Notes under the pieces: model-generated
The model's database searches: none
What the model was told of the DNA's origin: nothing
What the model saw: only the letters and a program-made list of their open reading frames with translations
Shown here: positions 1 to 6,476 of the stretch, piece after piece
Layout of the letters: the number at the start of each line of letters is the position of its first letter
Position numbering within the stretch: position 1 is the stretch's first letter
Source: an uncultured Alistipes sp.
Lineage (GTDB): Bacteria; Bacteroidota; Bacteroidia; Bacteroidales; Rikenellaceae
Direction of reading: 5' to 3'
NCBI GenBank assembly: GCA_900546065.1
Contig: URBK01000036.1
Location: 1-13,561, forward strand
DNA length: 13,561 nt
Translations under genes and position numbers: made by a program

Positions 1-61
1 CAAGAGCAATTAACCTACGCTCATTTCCAATAAATTACACTCTTTTCGTAACTTCCGGGCG

Positions 62-69
62 CAAAGTTA
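62..69 (-). promoter_or_regulatory. Candidate -7 promoter box facing left, for a gene beyond the window edge
   Basis: On the minus strand this reads TAACTTTG, an exact match to the Bacteroidota -7 consensus TAnnTTTG. It is preceded by a T-run, like the boxes seen before the DHH gene and pheS in this window. No clear -33 TTG is found at the usual 18-21 bp spacing, so only the -7 half is supported. Transcription would start near base 55 and run off the left end. Bases 1-54 on the minus strand contain no start codon followed by an open frame, so the gene itself must begin outside the window. Confidence 0.45.
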
Positions 70-133
70 CAAAAATCTTTTTCGGTTATTCCCCGACAAA
101 CCTATTTTTAGCGTTTCCGCGCCTCCATTGGCC

Positions 134-2239
134 CTACAATACCCGTAAAACAAGGTCGTCGAGACCCATATCGGCATGGGGCGAGGGCCTGTCGGCCGCA
201 CGCACCGAGACCGTATGCACACCCGCCGGAAGCTCGATGCCGGCCGCCTGCCGCTGCCGCCGCTGCTCCCGCGCAGGCTCGAAACCCCACGGCATGCTCT
301 TCTCGAAGCGGTTGTAGAAGCGCACGACAACCACATTATCCCCCTCGTCGAGCGGCAGCGCAACCTGCTCCTCATGACGCGTGCAGCGGTACGGGTTCAG
401 GTGCTTGCACCATGTGCGGCCGTTGAGCCACACCTCCACGCCGTTGCCGCTCACAACATCGAACAGCACCTCCCGCGCCGCATCCGACTCGACGTGCAGC
501 GTGAGGAAGTAGTTTTCGAGGATATGGCTCTTCACCTCGCCGTGCAGGGCCTCGATCCCGCGTCCCGCACGCTCCGCCCACGGGGCCACGGCGCTGTCGA
601 AAAGCCCGAATGCGGGGCCGTGCCACTCGCGCCGAACAATACGCACACCCGACAGATCCTCCGACGGATCTTTGCCGTCAGATTCATCGAGCGCAACCGC
701 CGTTCCACCCTCGAGGCGTATGATCTTCTCCTCGCCGTCTATGCTTACGGCCACCGTCCGTCCCTCATACGAGGCGGGGTAGAGAAGCTCCACACCGCGG
801 CGGCGCGGCGACGCAACGCTCCACGTCAGCGACACGCGGCTCAGGAAGTTGCTGTAATAGTCGAAGCAGGAGTAGCTGCAAGCAGCCTCTCCGTTGAGCT
901 GTGTCAGGCGCGTGCCGCCCCGCAGACGCAGAGGCTCGGTGGCCGCCATCTCGACATCGCGCTCGAACTCCAGAGCCGCCACGCCGTATATATCTCCCGC
1001 AGCGGGGCGCGCGACCACATACTCCGACCCCTCGCGGCGGAACGCAAGCTCCGCGCCGTCGCCCAGCGAGCGCGCCCCCACAAGGCGGTTGCCGGCCGCC
1101 GGTATGCGTATCTCGCTCTCCTCAGCCGCATCGGGTGTCATGACGTAGAGCGTGTCTCCGCGCCGCGTCGAGTGCCACCACTGCACGCCCGCGTAGGGCG
1201 AAGCCTCCGTATCGTAGACCGCCTCGCCGTATTTCGAAAGCCACCGTCCCACGGCAAGCAGCACGTCACGTTCGAACGGCACGACCGACCCGTCCCCCGC
1301 AGGCCCGATGTTCAGCAGGTAGTTGCCGCCGTGCGATACGGCCGACAACAGGCTCGACAGCTTCTCCTCGACCTTCGCCCCGACGCTGCTCCGCTCCTGC
1401 CACGAACGGTAGCCCCACGTCTCCGGGAACATCGACGCCGGCATCTGCCACGGCATCTGCAGCGCACGGTCGGGGTGGGCGTTATCGGCCATGACCGCAA
1501 AGTCGCAGGCGTCGTTGCCCAGACGCCCGCTCACCATGCAGTCGGGCTGCAGTTCGTGAACCAGTGCGTACATCTCGCGGCTCTGTTCGGGCGTATATGA
1601 ACCCATGTCGAACCACAGCTCCGAGATGGGCCCGTAGGCCGTAAGCAGCTCGCGGACCTGAGCCTTGTTGTACTCGAAGTGCTCCGCCGGGATGAAGTCG
1701 GCGTTATGGCTCGAAATGGGGTAGGCGGCAGGGTAGTGCCAGTCGATATTCGAGAAGTAGATGCCCAGACGCAGCCCCTCGCGGCGGCACGCCTCCGCCA
1801 GCTCCCCCACGAAGTCCCGCGCCACGGGCGTCGCATCCCACGAGTTGAAGTCGGTGGTCGCCGTGCGGAACATGCAGAAGCCGTCGTGGTGCTTGGCCGT
1901 GAATACGACCGACCGCATCCCCGCCTCGCGCGCAAGGCGCGCTATGGCCGCCGCATCGAACGCCTGAGGATCGAACGTCGAGGCCATGCGGGCATACCAG
2001 TCGCTGAAGATTCCCGCAAAGGATTGTATCTGCTCGCTGTATCCCTCACGCACCGGCTCTCCGTCCCATACGCCTCCGGCAACGGAGTAGAGCCCGAAAT
2101 GTATGAACATCGAATATTTGTCGCCGTGCCAGCGCTCATAGGCCCCGCCCTGCGCCGACGCTCGCACCGTCCCCATAATACACAGACCTGCCACCACATA
2201 AGACAGTATCCCCGAAAGTCTCTTCATATTGCGTTTCAT
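134..2239 (-). CDS. Secreted alpha-L-fucosidase, glycoside hydrolase family 29
   Basis: This 701-residue protein should remove alpha-linked L-fucose from host or dietary glycans by a retaining mechanism. A signal peptide is visible at residues 1-30: basic start, hydrophobic core, ASA|Q cleavage site. No lipobox is present, so it is probably periplasmic or secreted. The GH29 barrel shows MFIHFGLYS (44-52), FTAKHHDGF (113-121), and ELWFDMG with the likely nucleophile Asp211. WGY lies at 275-277. The Glu often found in a Trp-Glu pair about nine residues before WGY reads Gln265 here, though Glu273 is close by. A C-terminal beta-sandwich, roughly residues 555-701, resembles accessory carbohydrate-binding domains (VWLNG, EGDNVVVVRFYN). 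The first ATG is chosen because GGAG lies 7 bases upstream; a second Met at codon 5 is less well placed. It is a stand-alone gene with no SusC/SusD partners in view. Family assignment is strong; linkage specificity cannot be read from sequence. Confidence 0.93.
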   Translation of the reverse strand: MKRNMKRLSGILSYVVAGLCIMGTVRASAQGGAYERWHGDKYSMFIHFGLYSVAGGVWDGEPVREGYSEQIQSFAGIFSDWYARMASTFDPQAFDAAAIARLAREAGMRSVVFTAKHHDGFCMFRTATTDFNSWDATPVARDFVGELAEACRREGLRLGIYFSNIDWHYPAAYPISSHNADFIPAEHFEYNKAQVRELLTAYGPISELWFDMGSYTPEQSREMYALVHELQPDCMVSGRLGNDACDFAVMADNAHPDRALQMPWQMPASMFPETWGYRSWQERSSVGAKVEEKLSSLLSAVSHGGNYLLNIGPAGDGSVVPFERDVLLAVGRWLSKYGEAVYDTEASPYAGVQWWHSTRRGDTLYVMTPDAAEESEIRIPAAGNRLVGARSLGDGAELAFRREGSEYVVARPAAGDIYGVAALEFERDVEMAATEPLRLRGGTRLTQLNGEAACSYSCFDYYSNFLSRVSLTWSVASPRRRGVELLYPASYEGRTVAVSIDGEEKIIRLEGGTAVALDESDGKDPSEDLSGVRIVRREWHGPAFGLFDSAVAPWAERAGRGIEALHGEVKSHILENYFLTLHVESDAAREVLFDVVSGNGVEVWLNGRTWCKHLNPYRCTRHEEQVALPLDEGDNVVVVRFYNRFEKSMPWGFEPAREQRRQRQAAGIELPAGVHTVSVRAADRPSPHADMGLDDLVLRVL

Positions 2240-2337
2240 TTATGATCTCCTTTACGTTCCCACACTTTTGCACGCTGGCCGCCCGCACTGCCGACGCCGC
2301 AAGGGCTCTTTTTCTTTGGTGCCGCACGGGCTGAAGA

Positions 2338-2345
2338 CAAAGATA
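2338..2345 (-). promoter_or_regulatory. Possible -7 box for the fucosidase gene
   Basis: The minus strand reads TATCTTTG, matching TAnnTTTG, and would give a 5' leader of roughly 90 bases before the fucosidase ATG. A second match, TATATTTG, lies at 2382-2389. Neither has a clear -33 TTG at normal spacing, so I cannot choose between them from sequence. Confidence 0.3.
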
Positions 2346-2535
2346 TGAATCCCGCGCCGAAATCCCATGCCGCCGACACGCCAAATATATCCAAATATCT
2401 CTTTTAAGGCCTTTTTTCACCCTCCTGCGTGTCGAAAAACCGGCCTCCATGCACTCTTCCCGTGGAGTGGCAGCCGCCCCGCCGTGTCGAGAGGGCCGAT
2501 TTTGTCCTCGCAGGAGACCCCGCATATACGCACAC

Positions 2536-2573
2536 AAAAAGAAGCAGGCGGGAATCTCTCGATTGCCGCCTGC
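2536..2573 (-). terminator. Rho-independent-type terminator on the minus strand
   Basis: GCAGGCGG (2544-2551) pairs perfectly with CCGCCTGC (2566-2573). After one G-G mismatch, AATC and GATT add four pairs around a TCTC loop. On the minus strand the stem is followed by TTCTTTTT. On the plus strand there is no T-tract, so direction is clear. No annotated minus-strand gene ends here, which is the main reason for proposing a small RNA. Confidence 0.6.
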
Positions 2574-2661
2574 CCTCGGAACAAGACGTTCCTTAAACTA
2601 CTAACCCAAACTTAAATAAATGAAGAAACCTCGCTACGGCACTGCTTGACATGCCGCAGTT
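2536..2661 (-). ncRNA. Candidate small RNA on the minus strand, unknown family
   Basis: The evidence is the arrangement of signals, not homology. A minus-strand -7 box (2668-2675) would start a transcript near 2661. Some 120 bases later it meets a strong hairpin followed by a T-tract. Between them the minus strand can form two smaller hairpins: CGGCA with TGCCG near 2636-2655, and GGAAC with GTTCC at about 2578-2592. No open frame of useful length lies in it on this strand. It could instead be the end of a longer antisense transcript, or the remains of a leader of a lost plus-strand gene. Confidence 0.28.
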
Positions 2662-2667
2662 GACCTT

Positions 2668-2675
2668 CAAACGTA
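2668..2675 (-). promoter_or_regulatory. Candidate -7 box upstream of the hairpin/T-tract unit
   Basis: The minus strand reads TACGTTTG, matching TAnnTTTG. There is no good -33 TTG 18-21 bp upstream, so this is a half-promoter match that could occur by chance. It matters because it lies a plausible small-RNA length (about 125 bases) before the terminator at 2536-2573. Confidence 0.28.
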
Positions 2676-2950
2676 CAAATCGCGTGCCGCCGCCGTCCCC
2701 GCATACGCCCCGGGCCCACTTACGGCCTTACGGGACATCCTTGCGCCCGAAATGGCGATATTTTCCTCCGCCGCCCGCCGCGCCGCAGGGCACGTGTCAG
2801 ACTCGTGTCATCTCATTAAGCGGAAGGAAGTATGGCGGGCAAGAACGGCGGAAATATGGAAATACAGGGGAATGATGTCGAGCATACAGGGTGAAAAGGA
2901 TGAAAATATGGAGGAATAAAGGCGGTGAGGCCGAAAGCATGGAGCGCAGA

Positions 2951-3041
2951 GGCAGGGGAGAGATGGAGGCAGGGGAGGGATGGAGGCAGGGGAGAGATGG
3001 AGGCAGGGGAGGGATGGAGGCAGGGGAGGAATGGAGGCAGG
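2951..3041. repeat. Tandem array of a 17-bp purine-rich repeat, five copies plus a partial
   Basis: The unit is GGCAGGGGAGRGATGGA. Five full copies run from 2951 to 3035, followed by GGCAGG. Copies 1 and 3 are identical (R = A) and copies 2 and 4 are identical (R = G), giving a 34-bp higher-order period; copy 5 has GGAATGG in place of GRGATGG. Because 17 is not a multiple of three, the array is unlikely to be coding. It lies about 85 bp upstream of the DHH promoter. Near-identity of the copies suggests recent expansion by slippage or unequal crossing over. Confidence 0.95.
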
Positions 3042-3123
3042 ATCAAAATATGCATCCACGGATGGGTCGAATAAGCCTCCATATTGCTCCAAACGGCGGC
3101 GCGGAGGACAATTTCGCCGCTCG

Positions 3124-3156
3124 ATTGCGCGATTTGGCGAAGTTTTACTACCTTTG
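3124..3156 (+). promoter_or_regulatory. Promoter of the DHH phosphoesterase-ABC exporter unit
   Basis: The -7 box TACCTTTG is at 3149-3156, with ATTG as the -33 element at 3124-3127 and a 21-bp spacer. Transcription would begin near 3163, only about 16 bases before the ATG at 3179. That supports the short start for the DHH gene over the longer open frame. The leader has no Shine-Dalgarno sequence, as is common in this phylum. Confidence 0.7.
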
Positions 3157-3178
3157 CATTCTCGGTAATCATCTGACA

Positions 3179-4207
3179 ATGGAAATATCTCGTCCCGACA
3201 TAGAGGCTCTGCGCCAAATGCTCGCCATGCCGGCCCGCAAGATCGTAACCCTCTCGCACACCAACCCCGACGGCGATGCCGTAGGTTCGTCTCTGGCGTG
3301 GGCCGAGGCGTTGCGACGCATGGGCCACACCGTCACCTGCATAATACCCAACAAATATCCATACTATCTGGACTGGATGACCGGCATTCACGACATGGTC
3401 GTATTCAAGCACGACGACGAGGGCCGCGCCGCCCGCGCCGTCGAGCAGGCCGACATAATATTCTGCTTGGACTTCCACTCGCTCTCGCGTCTGGAGGCCC
3501 TCAGCGAGCTGATTGCCGCGAACACCTCGGCCAAGCGCGTGCTCATAGACCACCACCTCAACCCCGCCGAGCCGTTCGACCTCATGTTCTCGTATCCCTC
3601 GTCGTCGAGTACGTGCTACCTCCTCTACCGCATAATCGAGGAGATGTGGGGCACGGCGAGCATCTCGCGCTCGCAGGCCGAAGTGCTCTACGTCGGCATG
3701 ATGACCGACACGGGCAACTTCTCATTCTCGTTCCTCACGCCCGACCTCTTCCGCGCCGTGGCCGTGTTAGTCGAGACCGGCATCGAGGTGCCCGTAATCT
3801 ACAACAACGTCTACAACTCCTTCACCGAGGGGCGCGCACGGCTGTTCGGGTATGTCATAAACCGCAAGATGAAGATCTTCCACCGCGGCACCGTGGCATA
3901 CATGTCCCTCACCGAGGAGGAGATGCGGCGCTTCTGGTTCCAGCAGGGAGACAGCGAGGGTTTCGTAAACTACCCCCTCACGATCAAGAAGATGAAGATG
4001 TCGGCCATATTCATCGAACACCACGGTTTCATCCGCGTGTCGCTGCGCTCGCGCGGCGATGTGGACGTCAACCTCTTCGCCGGCCGCTACTTCAACGGCG
4101 GAGGCCACAGAAACGCCGCCGGAGGCAAGTCCTTCGAGCCTATGGCCCAAACCATCGCCCGATTCGAGAAAGCCGTCGACGAGTTCGCCGCCCAAGGGCT
4201 CCTATGA
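3179..4207 (+). CDS. DHH/DHHA1 phosphoesterase, NrnA-like (nanoRNase / pAp phosphatase family)
   Basis: This 342-residue cytoplasmic enzyme belongs to the DHH family. Relatives degrade 2-5-nt RNA fragments, 3'-phosphoadenosine 5'-phosphate or cyclic dinucleotide products, using two Mn ions. The metal-binding motifs are visible: HTNPDGD (27-33), LDFH with Asp98, DHH at 124-126, and DTGN at 177-180. The C-terminal DHHA1 domain carries the substrate-binding GGGHRNAAGG (297-306). Length matches NrnA. The open frame extends 96 codons upstream to 2891, but that part is the 17-bp repeat array plus low-complexity sequence, and the promoter at 3149-3156 lies inside it, so the ATG at 3179 is preferred. 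The ABC exporter starts 30 bp after its stop, suggesting one transcript. Which substrate dominates cannot be decided by sequence. Confidence 0.93.
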   Translation: MEISRPDIEALRQMLAMPARKIVTLSHTNPDGDAVGSSLAWAEALRRMGHTVTCIIPNKYPYYLDWMTGIHDMVVFKHDDEGRAARAVEQADIIFCLDFHSLSRLEALSELIAANTSAKRVLIDHHLNPAEPFDLMFSYPSSSSTCYLLYRIIEEMWGTASISRSQAEVLYVGMMTDTGNFSFSFLTPDLFRAVAVLVETGIEVPVIYNNVYNSFTEGRARLFGYVINRKMKIFHRGTVAYMSLTEEEMRRFWFQQGDSEGFVNYPLTIKKMKMSAIFIEHHGFIRVSLRSRGDVDVNLFAGRYFNGGGHRNAAGGKSFEPMAQTIARFEKAVDEFAAQGLL

Positions 4208-4237
4208 TATAACCACAACACGTAACTGCCCCGCGCG

Positions 4238-6082
4238 ATGAAACATCAGATGTTGAAAACCTATTGGCGCCTGCTGGCATTCGCCCGGCCCCTCAGCCGA
4301 TATACCGTGCCGTACTTCTTCTACTCGGTGCTGCACGCCGTCTTCAACACCTTCACATACACCATGATCATGCCCATCGTCAGCTCGCTCTTCTCCGATG
4401 GGTTCCAGTTCGTCCCCACGCACCACATGCCCCCGATACGGCTCTCGGGCGAGTGCCTCAACGAGGTAATATTCTATGCCTACACCGCCGTCTTCGGCGA
4501 GAGGTTCAGCATAACGTATCTGCTCCTGCTCCTGTCGGTAATACTCATAGCAGCCAACCTGCTGAGCAACCTATTCCGTTACGCAGGCGCAATGACCGTC
4601 GAGACCATGCGCATGCGCACACTCCAGAAGATGCGCAACGAGATGTTCGCACACACCATGGCCATGAACGTCGGGTACTTCAGCGACCAGCGAAAGGGCG
4701 ACATCATGTCCAAGATCACATCCGACGTCATGATGGTGCAGTTCTGCATCACAAATACCCTGCAGGTGCTCTTCCGCGAGCCTTTCCTCATCATCGGATA
4801 CATCGTCATGATGCTCAAGATATCGTGGGAGCTGACTCTCTTCTCGATACTCTACCTCCCGCTCGTGGCGCTGGTAATAGGCGCCGTCGTCAAGCGTCTG
4901 CGACACCCCGCACGCGAGGGGCAGGAACGTATGGGCGATATGGTAACCATAATGGAGGAGTCGCTCTCGGCCGTCAAGATCGTCAAGGGATACAACGCCT
5001 TCGACTACGTCCGCCGCAAGTTCAGCGTCGTCAACGCACGCATGTCCGACCTGCTCCTCTCGATGGCTCGCAAACAGCAGCTCGCATCCCCCATGAGCGA
5101 GTTCCTCGGTATAACCGCAATATCCGTGGTGCTCATCTTCGGCGGCATGCTCGTCATGCGCGGCTCGCTCACCGCATCGTGGTTCGTGGCATACATCGCC
5201 GCCTTCTCGCAGATAACGCGGCCCCTGCGCTCGATAATAGACCAGTTCGCAAACATAAATCAGGGTCTGGCCGCAGGCGAACGCATATTCTCTATCCTCG
5301 ACGCCCGCAGCCAGATCGAGGACAAACCCGACGCCCGCACCCTCGACCGCTTCCGCGACTCGATCGAATTCCGCCACGTATCCTTCGCCTACACATCCTC
5401 GCACGAGGTGCTGCACGACATATCGTTCACCGTGCGCAAGGGCGAGACCGTAGCCCTCGTAGGCCCCTCCGGAGGCGGAAAATCCACAATAAGCGAACTT
5501 ATACCCCGCTTCTACGACCCCCGGCAGGGCGAGATCCTCATCGACGGCATCTCGCTGCGAGACTATACGCAGGAGAGCATCCGCGCACACATGGGTATCG
5601 TCTCGCAGGATACCATCCTCTTCAACGACACCATCCGCAACAACATAGCCATGGGCCGCACCGACGTCACGGACGAGCAGATCGAGGCCGCCGCGCGCGT
5701 GGCCAACGCCCACGACTTCATCATGGAGTGCCCCGAGGGCTACGATACCAATATCGGCGACCGCGGCTCGAAACTCTCGGGCGGCCAGCGCCAGCGCATA
5801 AGCATCGCCCGCGCCGTGCTGCGCAACCCCGAGATACTGATCCTCGACGAGGCCACCTCGGCCCTCGACACCGAGAGCGAGAAACTCGTGCAGGAGGCCC
5901 TCACCTCCCTGCTCAAGGGACGTACGTCGATAGTCATAGCCCACCGCCTGAGCACCATACACAACGCCGACCGTATTCTGGTCATCGAGCAGGGCCGCAT
6001 CGCCGAGCAGGGCACTCACGCCGAACTGCTCGCCCGCGGCGGCATCTACGCCAAGCTGATCGAACTCCAGAGCCTCGCATAA
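4238..6082 (+). CDS. ABC exporter, fused permease and ATPase (MsbA-like)
   Basis: This 614-residue half-transporter would act as a homodimer in the inner membrane, flipping or exporting a lipid or hydrophobic substrate. The membrane domain covers about 1-330 with hydrophobic segments near 25-50, 92-112, 183-225 and 290-330. The ATPase domain is intact: Walker A GPSGGGKST (409-417), Q-loop Gln457, signature LSGGQ (513-517), Walker B LILDE with catalytic Glu538, and H-loop His569. The loop after the first membrane segment is fairly long (about 52-90). Its closest well-known relative by architecture is the lipid A flippase MsbA, but substrates in this family are poorly predictable. It follows the DHH gene by 30 bp. 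Its last codons, Leu-Ala-stop, are part of the 10-bp motif repeated four more times downstream. Confidence 0.9.
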   Translation: MKHQMLKTYWRLLAFARPLSRYTVPYFFYSVLHAVFNTFTYTMIMPIVSSLFSDGFQFVPTHHMPPIRLSGECLNEVIFYAYTAVFGERFSITYLLLLLSVILIAANLLSNLFRYAGAMTVETMRMRTLQKMRNEMFAHTMAMNVGYFSDQRKGDIMSKITSDVMMVQFCITNTLQVLFREPFLIIGYIVMMLKISWELTLFSILYLPLVALVIGAVVKRLRHPAREGQERMGDMVTIMEESLSAVKIVKGYNAFDYVRRKFSVVNARMSDLLLSMARKQQLASPMSEFLGITAISVVLIFGGMLVMRGSLTASWFVAYIAAFSQITRPLRSIIDQFANINQGLAAGERIFSILDARSQIEDKPDARTLDRFRDSIEFRHVSFAYTSSHEVLHDISFTVRKGETVALVGPSGGGKSTISELIPRFYDPRQGEILIDGISLRDYTQESIRAHMGIVSQDTILFNDTIRNNIAMGRTDVTDEQIEAAARVANAHDFIMECPEGYDTNIGDRGSKLSGGQRQRISIARAVLRNPEILILDEATSALDTESEKLVQEALTSLLKGRTSIVIAHRLSTIHNADRILVIEQGRIAEQGTHAELLARGGIYAKLIELQSLA

Positions 6083-6203
6083 CGTGGGGTGGGGCCGGGC
6101 CTCGCATAATAGCGGGTGGCATGCTATGGAACCTCGCATAACACAGGGAGGGGGGCCGAACCTCGCATAATCATAATAGCGGGGGAGGCCGAACCTCGCA
6201 TAA
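6073..6203 (+). repeat. Five copies of CCTCGCATAA, the first being the end of the ABC exporter gene
   Basis: Exact copies of CCTCGCATAA begin at 6073, 6100, 6132, 6161 and 6194, spaced 27-33 bp apart. The first contains the last two sense codons' bases and the TAA stop of the exporter. The spacers are G-rich and partly alike: GGGGGCCGAA and GGGGGAGGCCGAA precede copies 4 and 5, and CCGGG precedes copy 2. The array is therefore an imperfect ~30-bp tandem repeat in the 3' untranslated region. Runs of G in the spacers could allow G-quadruplexes on the plus strand or its RNA. The terminator lies 85 bp further on. Confidence 0.9.
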
Positions 6204-6280
6204 GGATAGGGGAGGCAGGTGAAAGATGAAATGGAGAAGAGGCAAACCCCTCAAAAAAGAGATATCGGATATACCGAGAA

Positions 6281-6320
6281 GGCAATTAAAAAGGAGGCTT
6301 GCGGCCTCCTTTTCTTATTC
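6281..6320. terminator. Bidirectional rho-independent terminator between convergent genes
   Basis: AAAAGGAGGC (6289-6298) pairs perfectly with GCCTCCTTTT (6304-6313), ten base pairs around a five-base loop TTGCG. On the plus strand it is followed by CTTATT after the Ts; on the minus strand it is followed by TTTTTAATT. It can therefore serve both the ABC exporter arriving from the left and the ModF-like gene arriving from the right. Confidence 0.85.
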
Positions 6321-6360
6321 ATATAGCTATCGTTATAAACTCGCAGATATCAATATACGT

Positions 6361-6476
6361 CCCGTCACCTGCCCAGATGCAGCGTGTAAATATCCATATT
6401 ACATACCGTGACCCGCCCGGATGCAACGTGTGTATATACCCATGATTAACCCCGTCACCGGCCCAGATGCAGCGTG
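6361..6476 (-). repeat. Three copies of a 26-bp element, one being the end of the ModF-like gene
   Basis: Copies lie at 6361-6386, 6405-6430 and 6451-6476, with a period of 44-46 bp. The last is the 3' end of the ModF-like gene. On the minus strand the core reads ACGCTGCATCTGGGC, encoding Thr-Leu-His-Leu-Gly before Arg-stop. Copy 1 differs from the gene copy at a single base and keeps the TGA in register; copy 2 has diverged at several bases and lost it. The AT-rich spacers (TAAATATCC..., TGTATATACC...) are also related. This is a second gene-end repeat, unrelated in sequence to the one at 6073-6203 but in the same gap. Confidence 0.85.

Larger units (their letters stand above)
2240..3178. 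other. 939-bp gene-free region between divergent fucosidase and DHH genes
   Basis: No convincing protein gene lies here. The few open frames are short, arginine/proline-rich and lack family resemblance. The left part holds possible -7 boxes for the fucosidase. The middle holds a strong hairpin with a minus-strand T-tract and a nearby minus-strand -7 box, listed as a possible small RNA. The right part, about 2815-3041, is strikingly purine-rich on the plus strand, with repeated ATGGA words that lead into a 17-bp tandem array. The DHH promoter closes the region. For a compact genome this is an unusually long gap, so a decayed gene is also possible. Confidence 0.6.

Noticed and set aside
176..1600. 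474-residue plus-strand open frame opposite the fucosidase
   Set aside because: It is Arg/His/Pro-rich with no family motifs and lies wholly antisense to a clear GH29 gene. It is a shadow frame caused by high GC at codon third positions.
2174..2185. Fucosidase as a lipoprotein because of a Cys in the signal peptide
   Set aside because: The Cys at residue 20 is preceded by Leu, not Gly/Ala/Ser, so it does not fit a lipobox; the ASA|Q site fits ordinary signal peptidase.
2651..2875. 74-residue plus-strand open frame
   Set aside because: No ribosome binding site, Pro/Arg-rich, no recognisable domain, and it runs through a purine-rich noncoding stretch.
2951..3041. 17-bp array considered as a CRISPR
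   Set aside because: The units are head-to-tail with no unique spacers, and there are no cas genes in the window.
2891..3178. Upstream extension of the DHH gene by 96 codons
   Set aside because: It translates the 17-bp repeat array and low-complexity sequence, is absent from the usual DHH family length, and the likely promoter at 3124-3156 lies within it.
4264..6141. 625-residue plus-strand frame and a 522-residue minus-strand frame (4571-6139) over the ABC exporter
   Set aside because: The exporter frame has every ABC motif; the other two are low-complexity translations of the same DNA and have no promoter or family resemblance.
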